From Acanthornis magna (lineage: Eukaryota > Chordata > Aves > Passeriformes > Acanthizidae), in assembly GCA_036785705.1 (NCBI GenBank), contig JAWUZG010000029.1, forward strand, positions 11,113,501 to 11,177,500: a stretch of 64,000 nt of DNA. The letters run 5' to 3'. This document shows, piece by piece, positions 33,331 to 47,100 of this stretch (position 1 is the stretch's first letter; each line of letters begins with the position of its first letter). The notes under the pieces are model-generated. The model was not told where the DNA came from and ran no database searches. It worked only from the letters and a program-made list of their open reading frames with translations. The position numbers were made by a program, and so were the translations under genes.

Positions 33331-36300
33331 ATCACAGTCTGATAGATGAACGTGTACCCTGGCAGGAGGCTCTCTGGAATGCTCCTAGGGAAAGGTTCAG
33401 TTGTCTGAGTGGACAGGCAATACCCAGTTGGGTCAGAGATGTATCGTGTGGTACTCAAGTGTGAACTGAATGCTCAGCTTCCCAGAGAACTGGGCGAAGG
33501 AAGAGAGCATTGTGATAGAAGCAAAAATAGCCAAATAAGTTTTTATTTTCAAATCTGTGACATAAAGCAACTTGATTTTTCAAAACCAAAATACTATTTG
33601 ATAGTGCTGTCTTGGAGAATAAACTATATTAGTGAAGCTTTCAAAAAAACTAAGAATGTATGCTGTTTTCCATCTGCCTTTGTAACTGTACATAACATCA
33701 TTCTGCTGTCAAAGACTTCTAATCATAAAATGAGAGAACATGATAGATGGGGAAAACAGCACTCGGGCAAGTTACAATTTGAAGACATGAAAAAAAATCA
33801 CTGATATGAATAGATTTTGTACCCAGAATAGACCAAATAAGTGAAAACTGAATTTTAAAAAAAGGATTCCATAACCAAACATATGTTTTTGCAACTAAAT
33901 TCGGATATTTGCACAAAAAGTGAAGCATTCTGGAGTTAATAGCCTAATAGTAATAATAGCATTAGTGGTGTTACTTTTCACATTCTTCTAGAAAGGAACA
34001 GGAGAAAATGAGTCTATATATTCAAGTCTGCTTGTGTCACTAATTGTTTCCTTATTGCAAATTCTATCTGATCTGAAAGAACTGTAACCTGAGTGTCAGG
34101 TCTGCATTTTGTCAGAATTGCAGTATCTGTTTTTGGAACTGGAATCCTTCTTGGAAAGTATCTGGTATGTCCTCATTACAGGCTGTGTCCAGCTGAATGA
34201 ATGGTACATGCACCGAACCACAGGCTCCAGTAAATGTATGGCATCTTGAGCTATTTACTGTTTAAACTGCATATAGATAGCCTGGCTATTCTCTTTTTTT
34301 TCTCCTTTTTTTTTATTTTTTAACTCTGGATGATGTGTGTGGACAGCAAGCAGGCTGTTGTCTTGCCAGATGGCATCTGACTGCCTACTTTCTTACCACT
34401 ACAAGAAGACTGTAACTTTGTTGGGTGAAAGAAACTGGTTAAAAAGAAAGAGAATTATTATGTATTTGGAGGAATAAAACAAGGTTAAATGCAAATATGG
34501 CCATGTCATAATTATTGAACTAATGATGCAATAAAATCTCTCTGAGAAGTCTTCAGAGTGGGAGAAGAGGGAGTTTCTAGTAGATCACAAGTTTAATATG
34601 GAATGAGAAATACTAATATATAGCAATTGTTCTGCAGCCATCTGTGCATAAGCTATATATTTAAGCATGAATTTATTTGCTGTGGGACTAGTCATGCACA
34701 AAAACACTCCTTCTCATCTATTTTCAGAACAAAGCCATGAGACTTATCAAATGTTTAACACTGATGCTTTGTGCCTAAACTAAAAATTCCTGCTGTTGTT
34801 GCTTTCTTCTTCCCCAGCAGATTTCATTGCTGTTTCCCACTTCTCCTTATGGGCGAATGTTATAAAGGTTTTTTGGTTTCTTGAAGACACTTGCTGTTCT
34901 AACAATAATTTGTTAGTCATGGTCTCTTTGAAATTTTGAATGCCTTTGGATAAAAGTGGATTTGAAGCTGGTATGAGATTAAATACTCTTGCTAAATGTA
35001 ATAGTTTTAATAAAGAAAAAATGCAGTCTGAATTGTTGAGTGTTATTAGTGATTGCTCAACCACTCCAGCAGCTTGCAAATTTTTTTCCATTCACTGTCA
35101 TAGACACACAAGCTACTGCTCTTTTTTCTGCCCCAGATTCCTCTGCAGCTCTTCAGAATGCTTCTCTCCATTGGCTGGATCACTGTAAAGGCTTCCCAAA
35201 GAGTTCCTGCCAGAGCAGCCTTCTGCCCGTCCGGAGAACCTATGTGGCACAGATGCACTGTGGCATCTCTGCTTAGAAATGTGTTAACGTGTTTGTCTTT
35301 ATCCCAAAAATAGGTTCCCCATTACACTGCATTTTCTTCTTAGAGGAATCTCAGGGGCCTGCTTCTCACCTCATATGAGCTAACAGGTTTAAAACATACT
35401 TTCAAAGGCACTGATATCTATCTGTTGTGCCATCAAACTAGAGTTTTGATTTATGGAACACAACAGTAACGTTCTTCTAAGTGCTAGGTGACAAGTATCA
35501 GCGATTTTAATTTAAGAATAGGCCATTTTTAAGGCCTATTCTTGAGTTAAGGCTTAGTAAAATACCCCACAGGCAGTAGTGAAAGGCATAAACTGTGATG
35601 TGTATGTTGATGAGGTGGGTGGTAAATGTATCTTAGCTACGTGTTAGATCTTTTTCTCCATCTCCCTTTGTCTACAACAGAACTTTAAATAATGGTAACA
35701 AGGTGCCAAAAAAAGATTTTTCCCAGAGAAGTACTAAAAATATCTACAGATCTGTCAAATTACCATTGCCTTTCATATTAAAAGAAGTCTCTAAGAAGAT
35801 AACACTGAAGGGTATGAACAGGTATGCTGAAGGAGCACATCTCTCAATGCTGGTTTTCAAGAAGCTTCCCTTGTTTCTCGTGGAGGAAGAGGGTGATGGC
35901 AGGGCTGTCTGTGCTGGGTTTATAAGTCTTGTACAGTACTGCAAGCTTCCACAGGTGAGTGACATGATCTGAGCAACATTTAGAAGAGTAATACAAAGGG
36001 TATTGAGAGAAAAAGTACAGTCCCATCTTTCAGCCCTAGTATAAAAAAAATGTTTATGCAGAGTAATGGAAATTCGTTAATTTTTTAATTTCTTTTGGGG
36101 AGAGTAATAGGCTGGCAAAGCCCCTGAAAGGTCATGTAAACCACCATACTGAAAGAAAAGAAGTCCCTGGCTTTTTAAGATGTACAAATAGGATTTTAAC
36201 ATAGAACATTGCAGGCCATGTTATTCACAAGTTGATGTCTCTGTACACCCTCAAAAGCTGAACAAGAACACTTACCTTTTTTGAATGCAGAATTTGTCAT

Positions 36301-38340
36301 GTTCAACTCACGTGGTTTTGGTACTTACCCTTGATACATGTGAGTGTTAATCGGAGGACAGCTAATGCCGCAGCTCTCAGGTTTTCTATCAGCTGCTGAT
36401 ATAAACTTGTGTGCAAACAGAAGTGGAAGCAGACTGTCTGGCTTTCTGCATTGCACTTGGAAACAGGTTTGTCCAAGGCACCAGGATGTCTGACTCACAG
36501 CCACCCCTTTCGAGGACTTAAGCACTGATGGCACAAGAAAGCACAATTGACTTGCTCTGCGCAACACTGCCCCCAGCTCATTTAAACTTCTAGTGTATGA
36601 TGGATAACTTGGCTGCAACACCAAATTCAGTTACCTAGGAGGGGTTTGCTGGTGGCACACAGGGCTAGATCAGTTTACACCAGATGTGGAGGGTGTGTAT
36701 TTTATCGTTCTTAGGGCTTCCCTGGCTCATCACAGGAGCAGAGACAGCTGAATCCTACAAGGCTGTTAATGAGCTCAGACTAAGAGGGGATGGAAAGTAA
36801 AGACTTTTGATTTGTGTAGCTTTAAATGTTAGGTGCAGAGGAATTCTGGAGTCTGTCCAGAAGACTAAGTGGCTTTCCAGAGCCTTAATAGACTACCTAC
36901 AGTTAAACTGGGGTATTGCCATGTACTGATTGGAAACATAAAAATCTTGTCTGTGTTCACTGAAGTCATCCATTATTGTCATCTTCCCATAACGGCGTCT
37001 TGAATAAATGAAATCACTATTAAAGGAAGGAAAAAAAGGATTAGAGTATTACATGTCCTGTTTTTTGTTAGACACATTTGAGGTGGGAAAGATGTTAACA
37101 GTTATGTAGATCAGGGGATGCTTTATTTTAGAATGAACTTTTGGCAATTAAAGGAGTGACATGCATCCTTTCACAGAAAGTGAAGACATGCCCCAGACTT
37201 ACTCCCCTCTCCCCTGTGAAGTTGGGGTTCCCATTAGATGTCTGTTAAATATCATGTGGAAGAGCTGCTCTGTTCTGCTGTATGGGAACACAGCTCTTTG
37301 TTCCCTATGTAGAAAATTGGATGAGAATCAGGGAGATCTGCAGGATATGGAAGGAAAGTTTTCAGTGTAAGATCCATGTACTATCCAAGGGCTTTATAGC
37401 TCCCAACATTTCTATTAGGAAGGATTAATAATATTGTGATGGATCTTTTAAAGGCATTTAAAGGTTGGATGGCCCCCTTCACCACCTGAATAGTTAGCTC
37501 AACATAGCCATCAAACCATAGAAGAACCTCTCTCCAAAGGAAAGTATCATTTTTCTGTCAGCTTAGTTGATTCCTTATTAATAAAAAGATCTGGGAAACT
37601 GCTCTAAGGAGAGGGGCTGAAACTTGATCCCCATTATCAAATCTTACTGGAAAAAAATAAAACAAGGTAAAGTCTATTATATAAAACATTGACAGAATGC
37701 CCACAGAAGACTTTTTACCCTCTATTCAAAGGCATCATGAATAAGAATTTTGGAGGCCTAAGTTAATTGAAAGAGACCTGTAGTGTAAGCTGTGGCAGAG
37801 TCTATACTAATACTTCTCAAACTGCTGGTCATCTCTTATAACCTGGAAGCTACAAATTTATTTAATGATCAGACACTGATTACACAGGAAGGAGGATCGT
37901 TGCCAGTGCATAGTGCCTGTGATTAGTCCTGGGAACTGCAGGTGGACTGTGGTATTGTTAAATTCCTAGGAAGGCTTTTGATGGCTATAAGTGAAACACA
38001 GAGCTCTCCCAAGCAATTCCTGAGCAGGGGCCAGAGGCTGGCTCGGGCCAGGGGCTGCTCTCAGGAGGCAGTTTAGATGGGGCTGTCTTGCTTTGGAGGG
38101 TAGGAGAGATCAAGAGTATAAATGCAGGTACTCCTTCGTACATTTGGTCTAATAGTATTTTGAAACCAGCTTGTCTAATAGTATTTTAAAACTTCCTGCC
38201 AGTTTTCCTTGTGCAACTCCACAGGCTTCACTGGACTTTGCAGACCCTGTGAGAAGAGACAAGTGTCTCTTCTGAGAAGATGGAGCCAAATGTATGTTCA
38301 CTTTTTACTGTGATAATACTAGTTCTAATACTAACACTAA
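33331..38340. other. Intergenic, about 5 kb, no recognised gene
   Basis: Only short unrelated frames are seen (up to 131 codons at 33409-33804). A perfect 11-bp hairpin lies at 35514-35543. A 26-base-period imperfect duplication GTCTAATAGTATTTT occurs at 38147 and 38173. No transposon copy is clear to me. Confidence 0.5.
35514..35543. other. Perfect hairpin, 11-bp stem
   Basis: AAGAATAGGCC (35514-35524) and its exact reverse complement GGCCTATTCTT (35533-35543) flank the eight-base loop ATTTTTAA. Pairing does not extend beyond the stem. It could be a residual inverted repeat of an old DNA element, a small structured RNA if transcribed, or chance. Confidence 0.85.
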
Positions 38341-38345
38341 ATACC

Positions 38346-38416
38346 TACTACTACTGCTGCTGCTGCTGTTACCACTATTATTATTATTGTTAATATTATT
38401 ATAAAAATTATTATTA
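38346..38416 (+). repeat. Compound trinucleotide microsatellite
   Basis: Runs of CTA, then CTG (about four units), then, after TTACCA, CTATTATTATTATT and interrupted TTA units through ATTATTATAAAAATTATTATT. The mixed units suggest point mutations fixed and re-expanded within one repeat. Confidence 0.85.
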
Positions 38417-39795
38417 AGCAAAATGAATAAACTATAACGTAAATTTTCATTACATTATTATTCATAAATTTTTCATCTTACACATAAGAAATGCTTCAAG
38501 AAATGCTGTTTCTAATGACAAACCAGACCATGTTCATTTGCTCATTTCGTTGTTCTGGCATTACACCTGCACTGCACTCTTTAGAGAATTCCTTCCTCCC
38601 CTCAAGCAACTTATTGAAATGCTGCATTGTGGCTTCCAAAATATTGCAGTATTTGGGTAAGAAAATACATCTTATCAGGAAATAGCTTTGCAACCAGTGG
38701 GTTGCTTGGTGTCCCATTCCCTGTCAGCTGGTTTCACGGGGTTAAGCAGTAACATTTCTCTGCATGAACAAACATTGAATTTTTTAGTTGTTAAGAGAGA
38801 CTGTGAATGTGATTTGAAACACGAAAATTCTGAAGTGAAGACTTTGACTACTTCTGCCCTTGACCTTTCTCCATGTTTTTTTTTTTCTTGATTTTGGTGT
38901 CGAGGCTGCATTCAGTGCTTCTGCAGACAAGAGATGTCACTGATGTGCCCTTCTTGTATCCTTCTGAATCATTGTAGTATATTCTTCTTTTTTTTCCCCT
39001 TGGTTTTTATTCAGCAGGTAAAAGATTGATTGAAAGAGGAAATCTAAGTGTTCTGAAACACTGATCAGTTTAAGCATCTCTGTGTTCTCTAGCTGTTAAA
39101 AGGTTGTGTGTTTTGTTAAACTTTCAGCAGCCAAACTGTCTGTAATGTACTAACTTTTCATATCCAGAAATCAATTCAATAGAAAACACATATAGAAGCT
39201 CCTTGGTTTCCCTTTTGACTTCTTGGTGAATTCTTTATTCTTCTACCCATTTCCTCACTCTTCAAGCAATTTTTTTGTTTGTTTGTTTCATCTTTTCTGG
39301 TATTTGTGAGTATTAAATGGATTGTAGAATCTCTTAATTATGGAGAAATCCTGCAAATTATTATTAATTGGCAGTTAAGGTGGTGATAACTTCTAATCTG
39401 TCTGTCCAGAGCAGTAGGCCTGATTGATGAACCTCGGAACAATGTATGATGTAAAGTTTTTTACCTGCTTTCTATGTCTTTTTGCTTTTTGTGCAACCTG
39501 AAAATTAGGTCAGAGACAGGAAGAAATAATAGCAATATCCAGGTAAAAGTAATATATGTGTTGAATGCATCTTTTTAGGTGGGAAAATGTTCTGCATACC
39601 AGCCTTTTACAGCAACAGCATTTTTACCTACAGCTATCCTTACTATGACAACTTCCCATAAAATTCCTTCTCCTGACTTTTCCACCCATCCATCTCAGAT
39701 AAACTCTTTTGCCACCCCAAAAAAGTGTTTATAGTCCTTCCTCTGTTGGTTTTGGGACATAGATCCCTGTCATACTTGTCGTGCAACATGCCGAA

Positions 39796-39830
39796 GGTTC
39801 CATGACAAAGGAAAGGGTTCCATGACAAAG
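39796..39830 (+). repeat. Short tandem duplication, 15 bp, 20-bp period
   Basis: GGTTCCATGACAAAG occurs twice, separated by GAAAG. It is a typical small replication-slippage duplication. Confidence 0.9.
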
Positions 39831-42800
39831 ATGATGAGCAGGGTCATTTCCCTGTGTGTCCATAAATATATTCAGTATAGATGGAATAGCAGCTGCCTCA
39901 GAGCATCTCCTGGGCTATGGGAGCAGCAAGCCCAGCAGCATCTGCTTACATAGAAGTAGAATCGTTCAATAATCTACTTGAGTGTTTTATATTATCATTT
40001 ATGAAGTGTGTGATCAGCACACATAAATGTATAGCCTGTGAATAAAAACTGTAATGATAATTATTGCTTTCATAGATCTGTAATTTCTATAATTGGACAT
40101 TTAATCTGAAATATAAGTAACCCCAAACTGTAGAAAGTTTGTGTCTATTGGAAACAGGCACTGAGAGAGGAGGAAGGATGCTGTGGTGTTGAACTACCTT
40201 TCCTTCACTTCCATTGACTGCTACTGTAGTTTTTGGGTTTATTTAATGTAATTTTAAATAGAAAAAGCAATTGTATTGGGTGGATTTTTCCCCCAAAACT
40301 GACAACAGAAATTTGGCAGTTGAGAGCACGCTGTCATTTTAAATTGATCTTCTAGCACCACGTGCACAGCCTCCAGTTGATAAGTTGAATGGTTGCCAAG
40401 AAATACAGCTGGAAGGTACCTGCTGTTACAGTGCTGCATGTGCAAAACCAGATGGGGACATGTGCTTTTAGAAACAGGTGTCTTTGAGCCCACTCATTAT
40501 TTACTGCTAGCCATCACAGCCAACTTCTGGGTGGCATGTTGCTGTTTGTATGTCTGACTACTGCCAGCTTCACTTTTTTTCTTCTCTGTGGTGGTGTCTT
40601 GATTGCCTATTTTCTGTCAAATGGGAGCTGAGTTAAGCGAAGCCTTTTTAAGCTCAGGTTCTTGTCAGAATGGGACAGTTCTGAGAGAGAAAATGTCATC
40701 TGTCTATGCTTCACTATCATTTGCCTTTTCCGGAAAGCCCCAAGGCATGTCTGCTTATCACCTCCAAAATACTAATTATAAGGCTTTTGATACTCAGTGA
40801 CTATTCTAACAGTGCACACATTCACTAAACATTTAATTAGAACTGTTTTAGTGCAAATCCCTTGGTCATAGAAAGAATTCTAATGATCCTTGTCAAATTA
40901 AAGAAAAAGCTATTACACTGTGCAAATATGACAACAAGATTGAAGTCCCTCCTGGAAATGCAACAGAGAATGCCCCTGTGTGTTTTATTATGGTATCTAC
41001 ATTTTAACATATAGTAATGTTTTACCATAAAATTTTGATTTGAGAAGCTTTTCATAACATGCAGTTTTGCAGAATGTTGTTTTCTGATTCTACCAAGCTT
41101 TGGAAACAATTACACAAAGTACAAGTTTATATCTTTCCATTCTACTAATCTTAGAACACATCCAAAAGCATTCTAGATGACAGTTATGTACGCAAATGTT
41201 GATTAACTGCTACAGTATACTGTGCATTTTACTGTCATTATTGCCTTACCCACATTTACAGTGTTAAAGTGCCTGAAAAGCTAAACTGAGATTTTGGGGA
41301 ATGGATGAGGAAACGCCTTGATCTTCATGAAACTGCTCTGTGATGTTGCCATTAAACAGCACAAAGTGATGCTATGCAGCCATTTGATAGATAAATCTGG
41401 GCTTGTGCAAGTAAGCATATCTTTGATTTGATATGACTGAGTGTGCCAGTTTGCTTGACCTCCTGTTCCATTTTATGTTGTTATACCATTTTAATTGTCT
41501 TAGTGGTCCAGTAAAACATTCTGGATGGAAACTTGCATTGGATCTGTGTCTTGCAGTAAGTCTGACAAAACTTGAACTTGACACAGAACCATTTTTGGTC
41601 AAACATGAGCAAACTTTGATCAATCTTTTGTATAGCTTTTTGCTTCAACTAGAAAACCATAGGAAAAAGGTGGCAGCTGAGGGTGTTAATGACCAAATAG
41701 TTGATGATCCATGATTGAGATTATGATGGAGACTCAGGATTAATTTACAAACAATGTGGGTTTAAGCAAATTTGTTATAGAAATGTGTCTGTCTGTGAAG
41801 GTATAAACCTGCGTGTAAATGTGGATACAGATGCTGGTATCCCAGTACCTTTTCCTGATTCTTACTCTTGAGTCCTCCTATGGTACTCTGAACTTCTCCA
41901 TGCCTTCCTAGTGGGGGTGCTTCAGACACCATGGTGTCCCACAGTAATATCTCACAGAGAGGGATCTTCTAAAATCATTATCCCACTAGGACAAAAAGAC
42001 ACAGACACCAGGTGGAAGCAGGGTTATCAAGGACAGGCTGCTTTTCTCACCTGCCTCTCGTGGGGCCATGTCATAGCTATGCCCATTTGCACTCCAGGTG
42101 GGGAAAACAGTAAAATCCGTGCACTCCTGCTATACCTCTTGCTCACCCACCAACAGCTCTCTCCTTTTGTCAGTGTTGCTTTTCTTTGGGATTCATGGCT
42201 TCCAAAACAGACAGGTGTAAGGAAGACTTGCATTGTGCAGGAGGTTGATATACCAGTTTAGTTTTGAAGGTAGAAAAGCCTCATCCAGGTCTAATACCTT
42301 TCTGCTGCAGTTTCTCGTTTTGAAAAAAAAAAGAACTATGAGATTTCTTTTTGCCCTTTTATTATTTATTTGATTAAGGGAGAATTATATATCTTTGAGG
42401 AATTCTGTGCCTGGTTTTAAATCTTTGAGAAGCAAACAGCTACCTCCTGCATGTGGTAGTTAGTTATATGATTCAGGAGAAGTCCCTGAAGTCCCAGTTT
42501 TGCTGGTCCAGGCCAAACCACATACACCTCATTGCCTTCACTGTTGGAGGGCTTCCAACTACATGGCACATGGTCCCAGAATTTCCTATGCTTTCTACAT
42601 AGCTTTCTCTGTAGCGAAGCACGACAAGCATCCCATGTGGGGTGAATGAAAACTTGCCACCCATTTGCTCCCTGTCCTCTCCAACAGGGGCTGTACAGTC
42701 CTGCAAGGTGCTGACCACCTTTTCATCCTCATGAGGCTGATGGAAGCTGTGAGCACTTGGGGATACTGAGGCATGGCCGGCACTTCATGAAGTGTGTGAG

Positions 42801-42870
42801 AAAGAGACCAGCCCATCACGGCTCTGTTCACATAACCTTCAGTTTTCATTGCTACAGATACAGATCTGAC

Positions 42871-42894
42871 TTTTTTTTTTTTTTTTTTTTTTTT
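42871..42894 (+). repeat. T24 homopolymer
   Basis: Twenty-four consecutive T. Read on the - strand it is a poly-A, but the sequence that would precede such a tail (right side, 42895 onward) shows no AATAAA or identifiable gene, so a processed pseudogene is not supported. Confidence 0.95.
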
Positions 42895-43999
42895 GCTTTG
42901 AATTCCATACTGCTTTCCAATTTTCATTGAAAATCAGTGCTTCAGGACAAGCTCCAAGTTTCTCATGCCTTTGGTATTGGCACAATAAATTGGCAGAGGC
43001 TCTGAATCCTGTGAAGAGTCCCAGAGGAAATTCTAGACTGACATGCAGCCAAAGGATGTAGGGACTGCCAGTCTGTGGACCTGATTTTTGCACAGCAAGT
43101 ATCAAAACACCACTGCTAGAAAACTGGGTGGGGAAGTCATTACCAGACACTGTGATAAATCACACTCCCTTTGGTGGTTTTCATGTAAGCTTTTAAATCA
43201 GAATGAATTTAACGGTGAGCCTACCACATTGTTGGTGATGTTTGAAATACTACCTTCATCTGCAGTCCTTGCCTGAGCCTGGCTCCTACAGCCTTTGGGT
43301 TTGCACAATAACATATGGGACTGGAACGCTGGGTTTGACACTTGCCAGTCAAAGTCCTGTTGCCGCCATCACCTGTAATGATGCTCCCTGTCAGCTTCTC
43401 CTTGCTGTTCTGTTGTCTCTGGTGTAAATTGCAGAACAACCCATCAGTGCTCACCGGCACAGAATAAGCAATAAATGATCACCACTCTGCAGCCAGACTG
43501 GTGTATTCTCTGTGCTGTAACATAGCAAAGCTACACTGTTTTGAAGAGATAGATTTATCTCTGGAAGGACCTGAGGAATGGCAGAGATGGAGGTGGGGAG
43601 GAAGCAGGACCATATGGCCAGGAACAGGAAATGATGAGCCAAAAAATGTGGATGCAGCATCATTCTCTTGGCAACAGGGAGCCCCTGTCCTGGCTCTACT
43701 GCCTGCTGAGCCCAGGGTGGTGCAGTGGGTGCCTGAACCCCTTCAAGGCAGTTAGGAGGGCTGTGTGGCCCAACTGGGAAGAAAAGACCCTTTCCAGCAG
43801 CAGCAAGCATCAAACTGTCTCGATTCATTCAGCTGGAGGTCTTGAACTTCCCCCAAATTCTCCCTAGGCTCCAACTAGGTCATTATCTTAAACGAAACAG
43901 ATCTGCAACAACTCTGAGCTCAACTCCAATGAGCAGCTCTCTCTGTTTTCTATCACAGGAAATCTGTGTCCCTGCTTCCTAATATGTGTATGTACAGAG

Positions 44000-44180
44000 C
44001 ACAGACAGCTGTCAACTGCACATTCATTATCTCGCTGCGTCACATCTGTCAGGCAGATTCAATTAAGCGAACATGCTTCCATCTCCAGCGAGACTTTCTG
44101 TGCATGCAAAATGCATCAACGCCAAATGAGGCTTTGGTAATCAGAAAAATGAGCAGAATGAACCAGGGGGAAAATGAAAA
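44000..44180. promoter_or_regulatory. Best candidate conserved non-coding element in the intergenic region
   Basis: About 180 bases of balanced, non-repetitive sequence hold closely packed motifs. GACAGCTGTC at 44004-44013 is an E-box inside two opposed TALE-type TGACAG-like sites. CTGTCA recurs at 44046-44051. TCAATTAAG near 44059-44067 is NK-class. ATGCAAAATGCAT at 44104-44116 is octamer-like, and several CpG are retained. This density suggests constraint, and enhancers for BMPER or its neighbours would be expected in this desert. Alignment evidence is lacking. Opposed open frames over it (43966-44184 + and 44049-44303 -) are not recognised proteins. Confidence 0.3.
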
Positions 44181-47100
44181 GTAAACAGAGTTCATTAGTG
44201 TTTCCAGGTCCAAGGCCGGAAAGGCTGTGTCTTCGGGTTTTTGGAAGTGTTTGCAAATATTGGGCTGTACAATGTTGTGCAAAGAGAAGATGCTGGAGAC
44301 CAATCAGACAGTTGAAAACATTTCACTGTTTATTATCTCTCATTTCCTTCTTTTGGTAATTCTTAAAAAGAATGCAGTTTAATCTTAGAAGCTTCCTCTA
44401 TTAATGACTAAGTGGTCTCCATCTTTTTGAAGGCTGAAGTGCAGGCATGGTTTTGGGTCCATGTGTATTTGATTTTTACACTTCACAGTTCAATATTCTT
44501 ACAAACCATCCTTAATGTACGAGGTTGTGCCCTGCCTCCAGAATCCTTTTTCCAGATGACATGAAAGTGAAAACAGCCTTTGCTACCTCACAGGGCAATA
44601 CATTGCAGGAACAAAGCTGCCTCCTCTTGAATCACCTTCTACTGGAAACATGGTACAAGAAACTCTGGCACCTGGCTGAGCAATAATCTCTGTAGGATGA
44701 CCGGGGAGTGTGATGGAGACACACCAGCATGCACAAGTTGCCTGTGATGAGCAGCAATGCAGAAGTGCCTCTCTACACCTTCAACCCCTGCTCGGGGGGC
44801 CATCGGTGCTTGCCCCAGAGCAAGGCAGAGCAGCCTGGGGCTACCCTAGCTTGTTGCAGGTAGGCAGCGTAATGCTTTGATTTCTTACTAAATTAACTTC
44901 TGCCTTGAACTCTGAAAAGCAAAAATGCAGTTCTGAATATCTGAGGAAGCAAAAGAACTAACAGGAGTTAAATGCTGAGCTCCTGGGTGGATTTTACATG
45001 TTTTGAATACCTGCCTGTACTCAGTCTTATTGTTTTGAACCTTGAATCCTTGCAGGAAAGAAATTCAGGTAGCTGTCCCTGATTAGGAAGGACCAAGACC
45101 TGTAGACAATAGGAAGGCAGACTTTTCTTTTAGGAGCTTCTGGAAAGGAATTTCCATTATCAAGTCATAGACTAATTTAACACTGCTGAAGTCCAACAGT
45201 TTGCATAGGTGCAATAATAACGTAATTATTGTAAGTGGAAAGATCAGTCCTAAACTGCCTTATGTTCAGGCTGGTTTTAAATAGCTTCCTTGGCTTGGCT
45301 TCTATATGAACAAGATAAAGGTGCCACATTTCATTAATTTTTACATTAAATTTATTTGACAAGTCGGTTTTGTGTGTTGAACAGTCTAACTCAAATACAG
45401 ATTCTCTGAAACTCTTTTATAAAACCTATTTTAAGATCTAGAACTGCCAGGAGGCTTTGGGTTCAGGAAAAATAATTTTGTGGCATCTAATTATAATGCA
45501 ATCTTAGTATCCTTCTTGGACCAGATAACTATTCAGAGGCGGGCACAGGAACTTAATTAAACAGTTTTTCCCAGTGGATCAGCCATGAAAAGGTTGCTAA
45601 TATCCAGAAGAAACGTTTCTTCTGAAGAGGAAATTTCATCTGGCACATTCATACCAAGAAAATTCTCCACTCAGCAGGGACTGGGGACTGAAGGGCAGAG
45701 GGGTCTCCTGCTACAGTAGCAGTGCTGTTTCAGGAGCCCAACCAGTGCAGTCTGTGGTGGTCTCTTTTTAAAATCTTTAGTCTTGTGGTGTTTGGTGTAG
45801 TGTTTTTTGTTGTTATTTTTAAAGTTCTAGCAGCTGAATTCATATTATTATGTGAAAATCACAGTTACAGATGAAGCAAATTGCCTATTTTAAAAATTAT
45901 GATGAAATTTGACATCTGAAAATGAGACCAGGACCTAACACCATTACCTGAACCAGTGACTAACAACTGCACTCCTTTCCTAGATTTTACCATTTCCAAA
46001 TATTCACACTTTCCAGAGCTCTGTGAAATTTTACGAAAAAAAATCAAGATAAGTCTTAAAAAAATGAGTTTAGCACTACTACCAATTTTATCTTATCCAA
46101 ATCACAGTTGGCAGAGCTCTTGCTCCTGAACATATGTAGGGTTATGTTCCCCACCCCTGCCTTTTTTGTTGTGGCACAAAGATAATTTCACTAAAATGTC
46201 CACCTGCCAAACAGCTCAGAAATACTGAAGCTCCAAAAGGAAGCAAAACTATGGAAAAAACCTGTCCATGGCGTAGCTGTGAGATGGTCCCTGGGAACTC
46301 CTGTCCTGCTCTTCCTGTCTCTTCCTGCTACAAGCTCTTCTCAAAGTTCACGGTAGCTTTTAAACATAGCTCAGTGCCCTGAAGTGGTTCCATGTTCATC
46401 AGGAGAAAGAGCTATCCCATTTTCAGCTGTGATTTTTAAGTATACAGTGTATTATTAGGTAATTTCAGAACAAACTTAACAGACTCTTGAAATCAATTTA
46501 AGTAGCTGCTGCAATTTGAGCTAAGGTGTTTTGACATCACTCTCAGCTTCTTCTGCGTCTTCACGAAGTTTAAAGGCTTAGAATGTGAAGCCCAAGTGTT
46601 TGTTTGCTGTAGGAATATGCACGTGTTGTACGTACACTCTTCTTTTATGTCTGCAGCTGCAGCCCTGTGTAAATTGCTGTTTCTTGAAGTCTCCCATTCA
46701 TGGTCATGGTGGTGGATTACACATTTCCTTTCTGGAGGGCTAATTAAAGTCATCCAAATTCTAAACAGCTAATTTCTAGGTAGTCTCGAGGCAGCTGTAA
46801 CATCTATAACCAAAGAAACACTCTTTTCTTGAATAAATGGTCCGTATGGTCTTTGATATTTTATCAGGCCGACTTGGGAAAGGCAGATGTTTAACACTCA
46901 GATACTGCTCTCGTGGATGGGGCTCGTCTGGTCCCTGCTGAAATCAAGAGGATTCTGCTTAATTTGTGAAAATGTGAGATGAAAATCAAAGGAGGAGGTA
47001 AAAGTGAGGCAGTCAAGTCAGTATTTATTTTTAGGCAGAGCTCTTCTCTGGTGGCAGTTGTTCCTGCTGTGTGCATGGGGGGGGAAAGGGGGAAAGGATA

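Noticed and set aside
42871..42894. T24 run as the tail of a processed pseudogene on the - strand
   Set aside because: The adjacent sequence has no polyadenylation signal and no identifiable gene.
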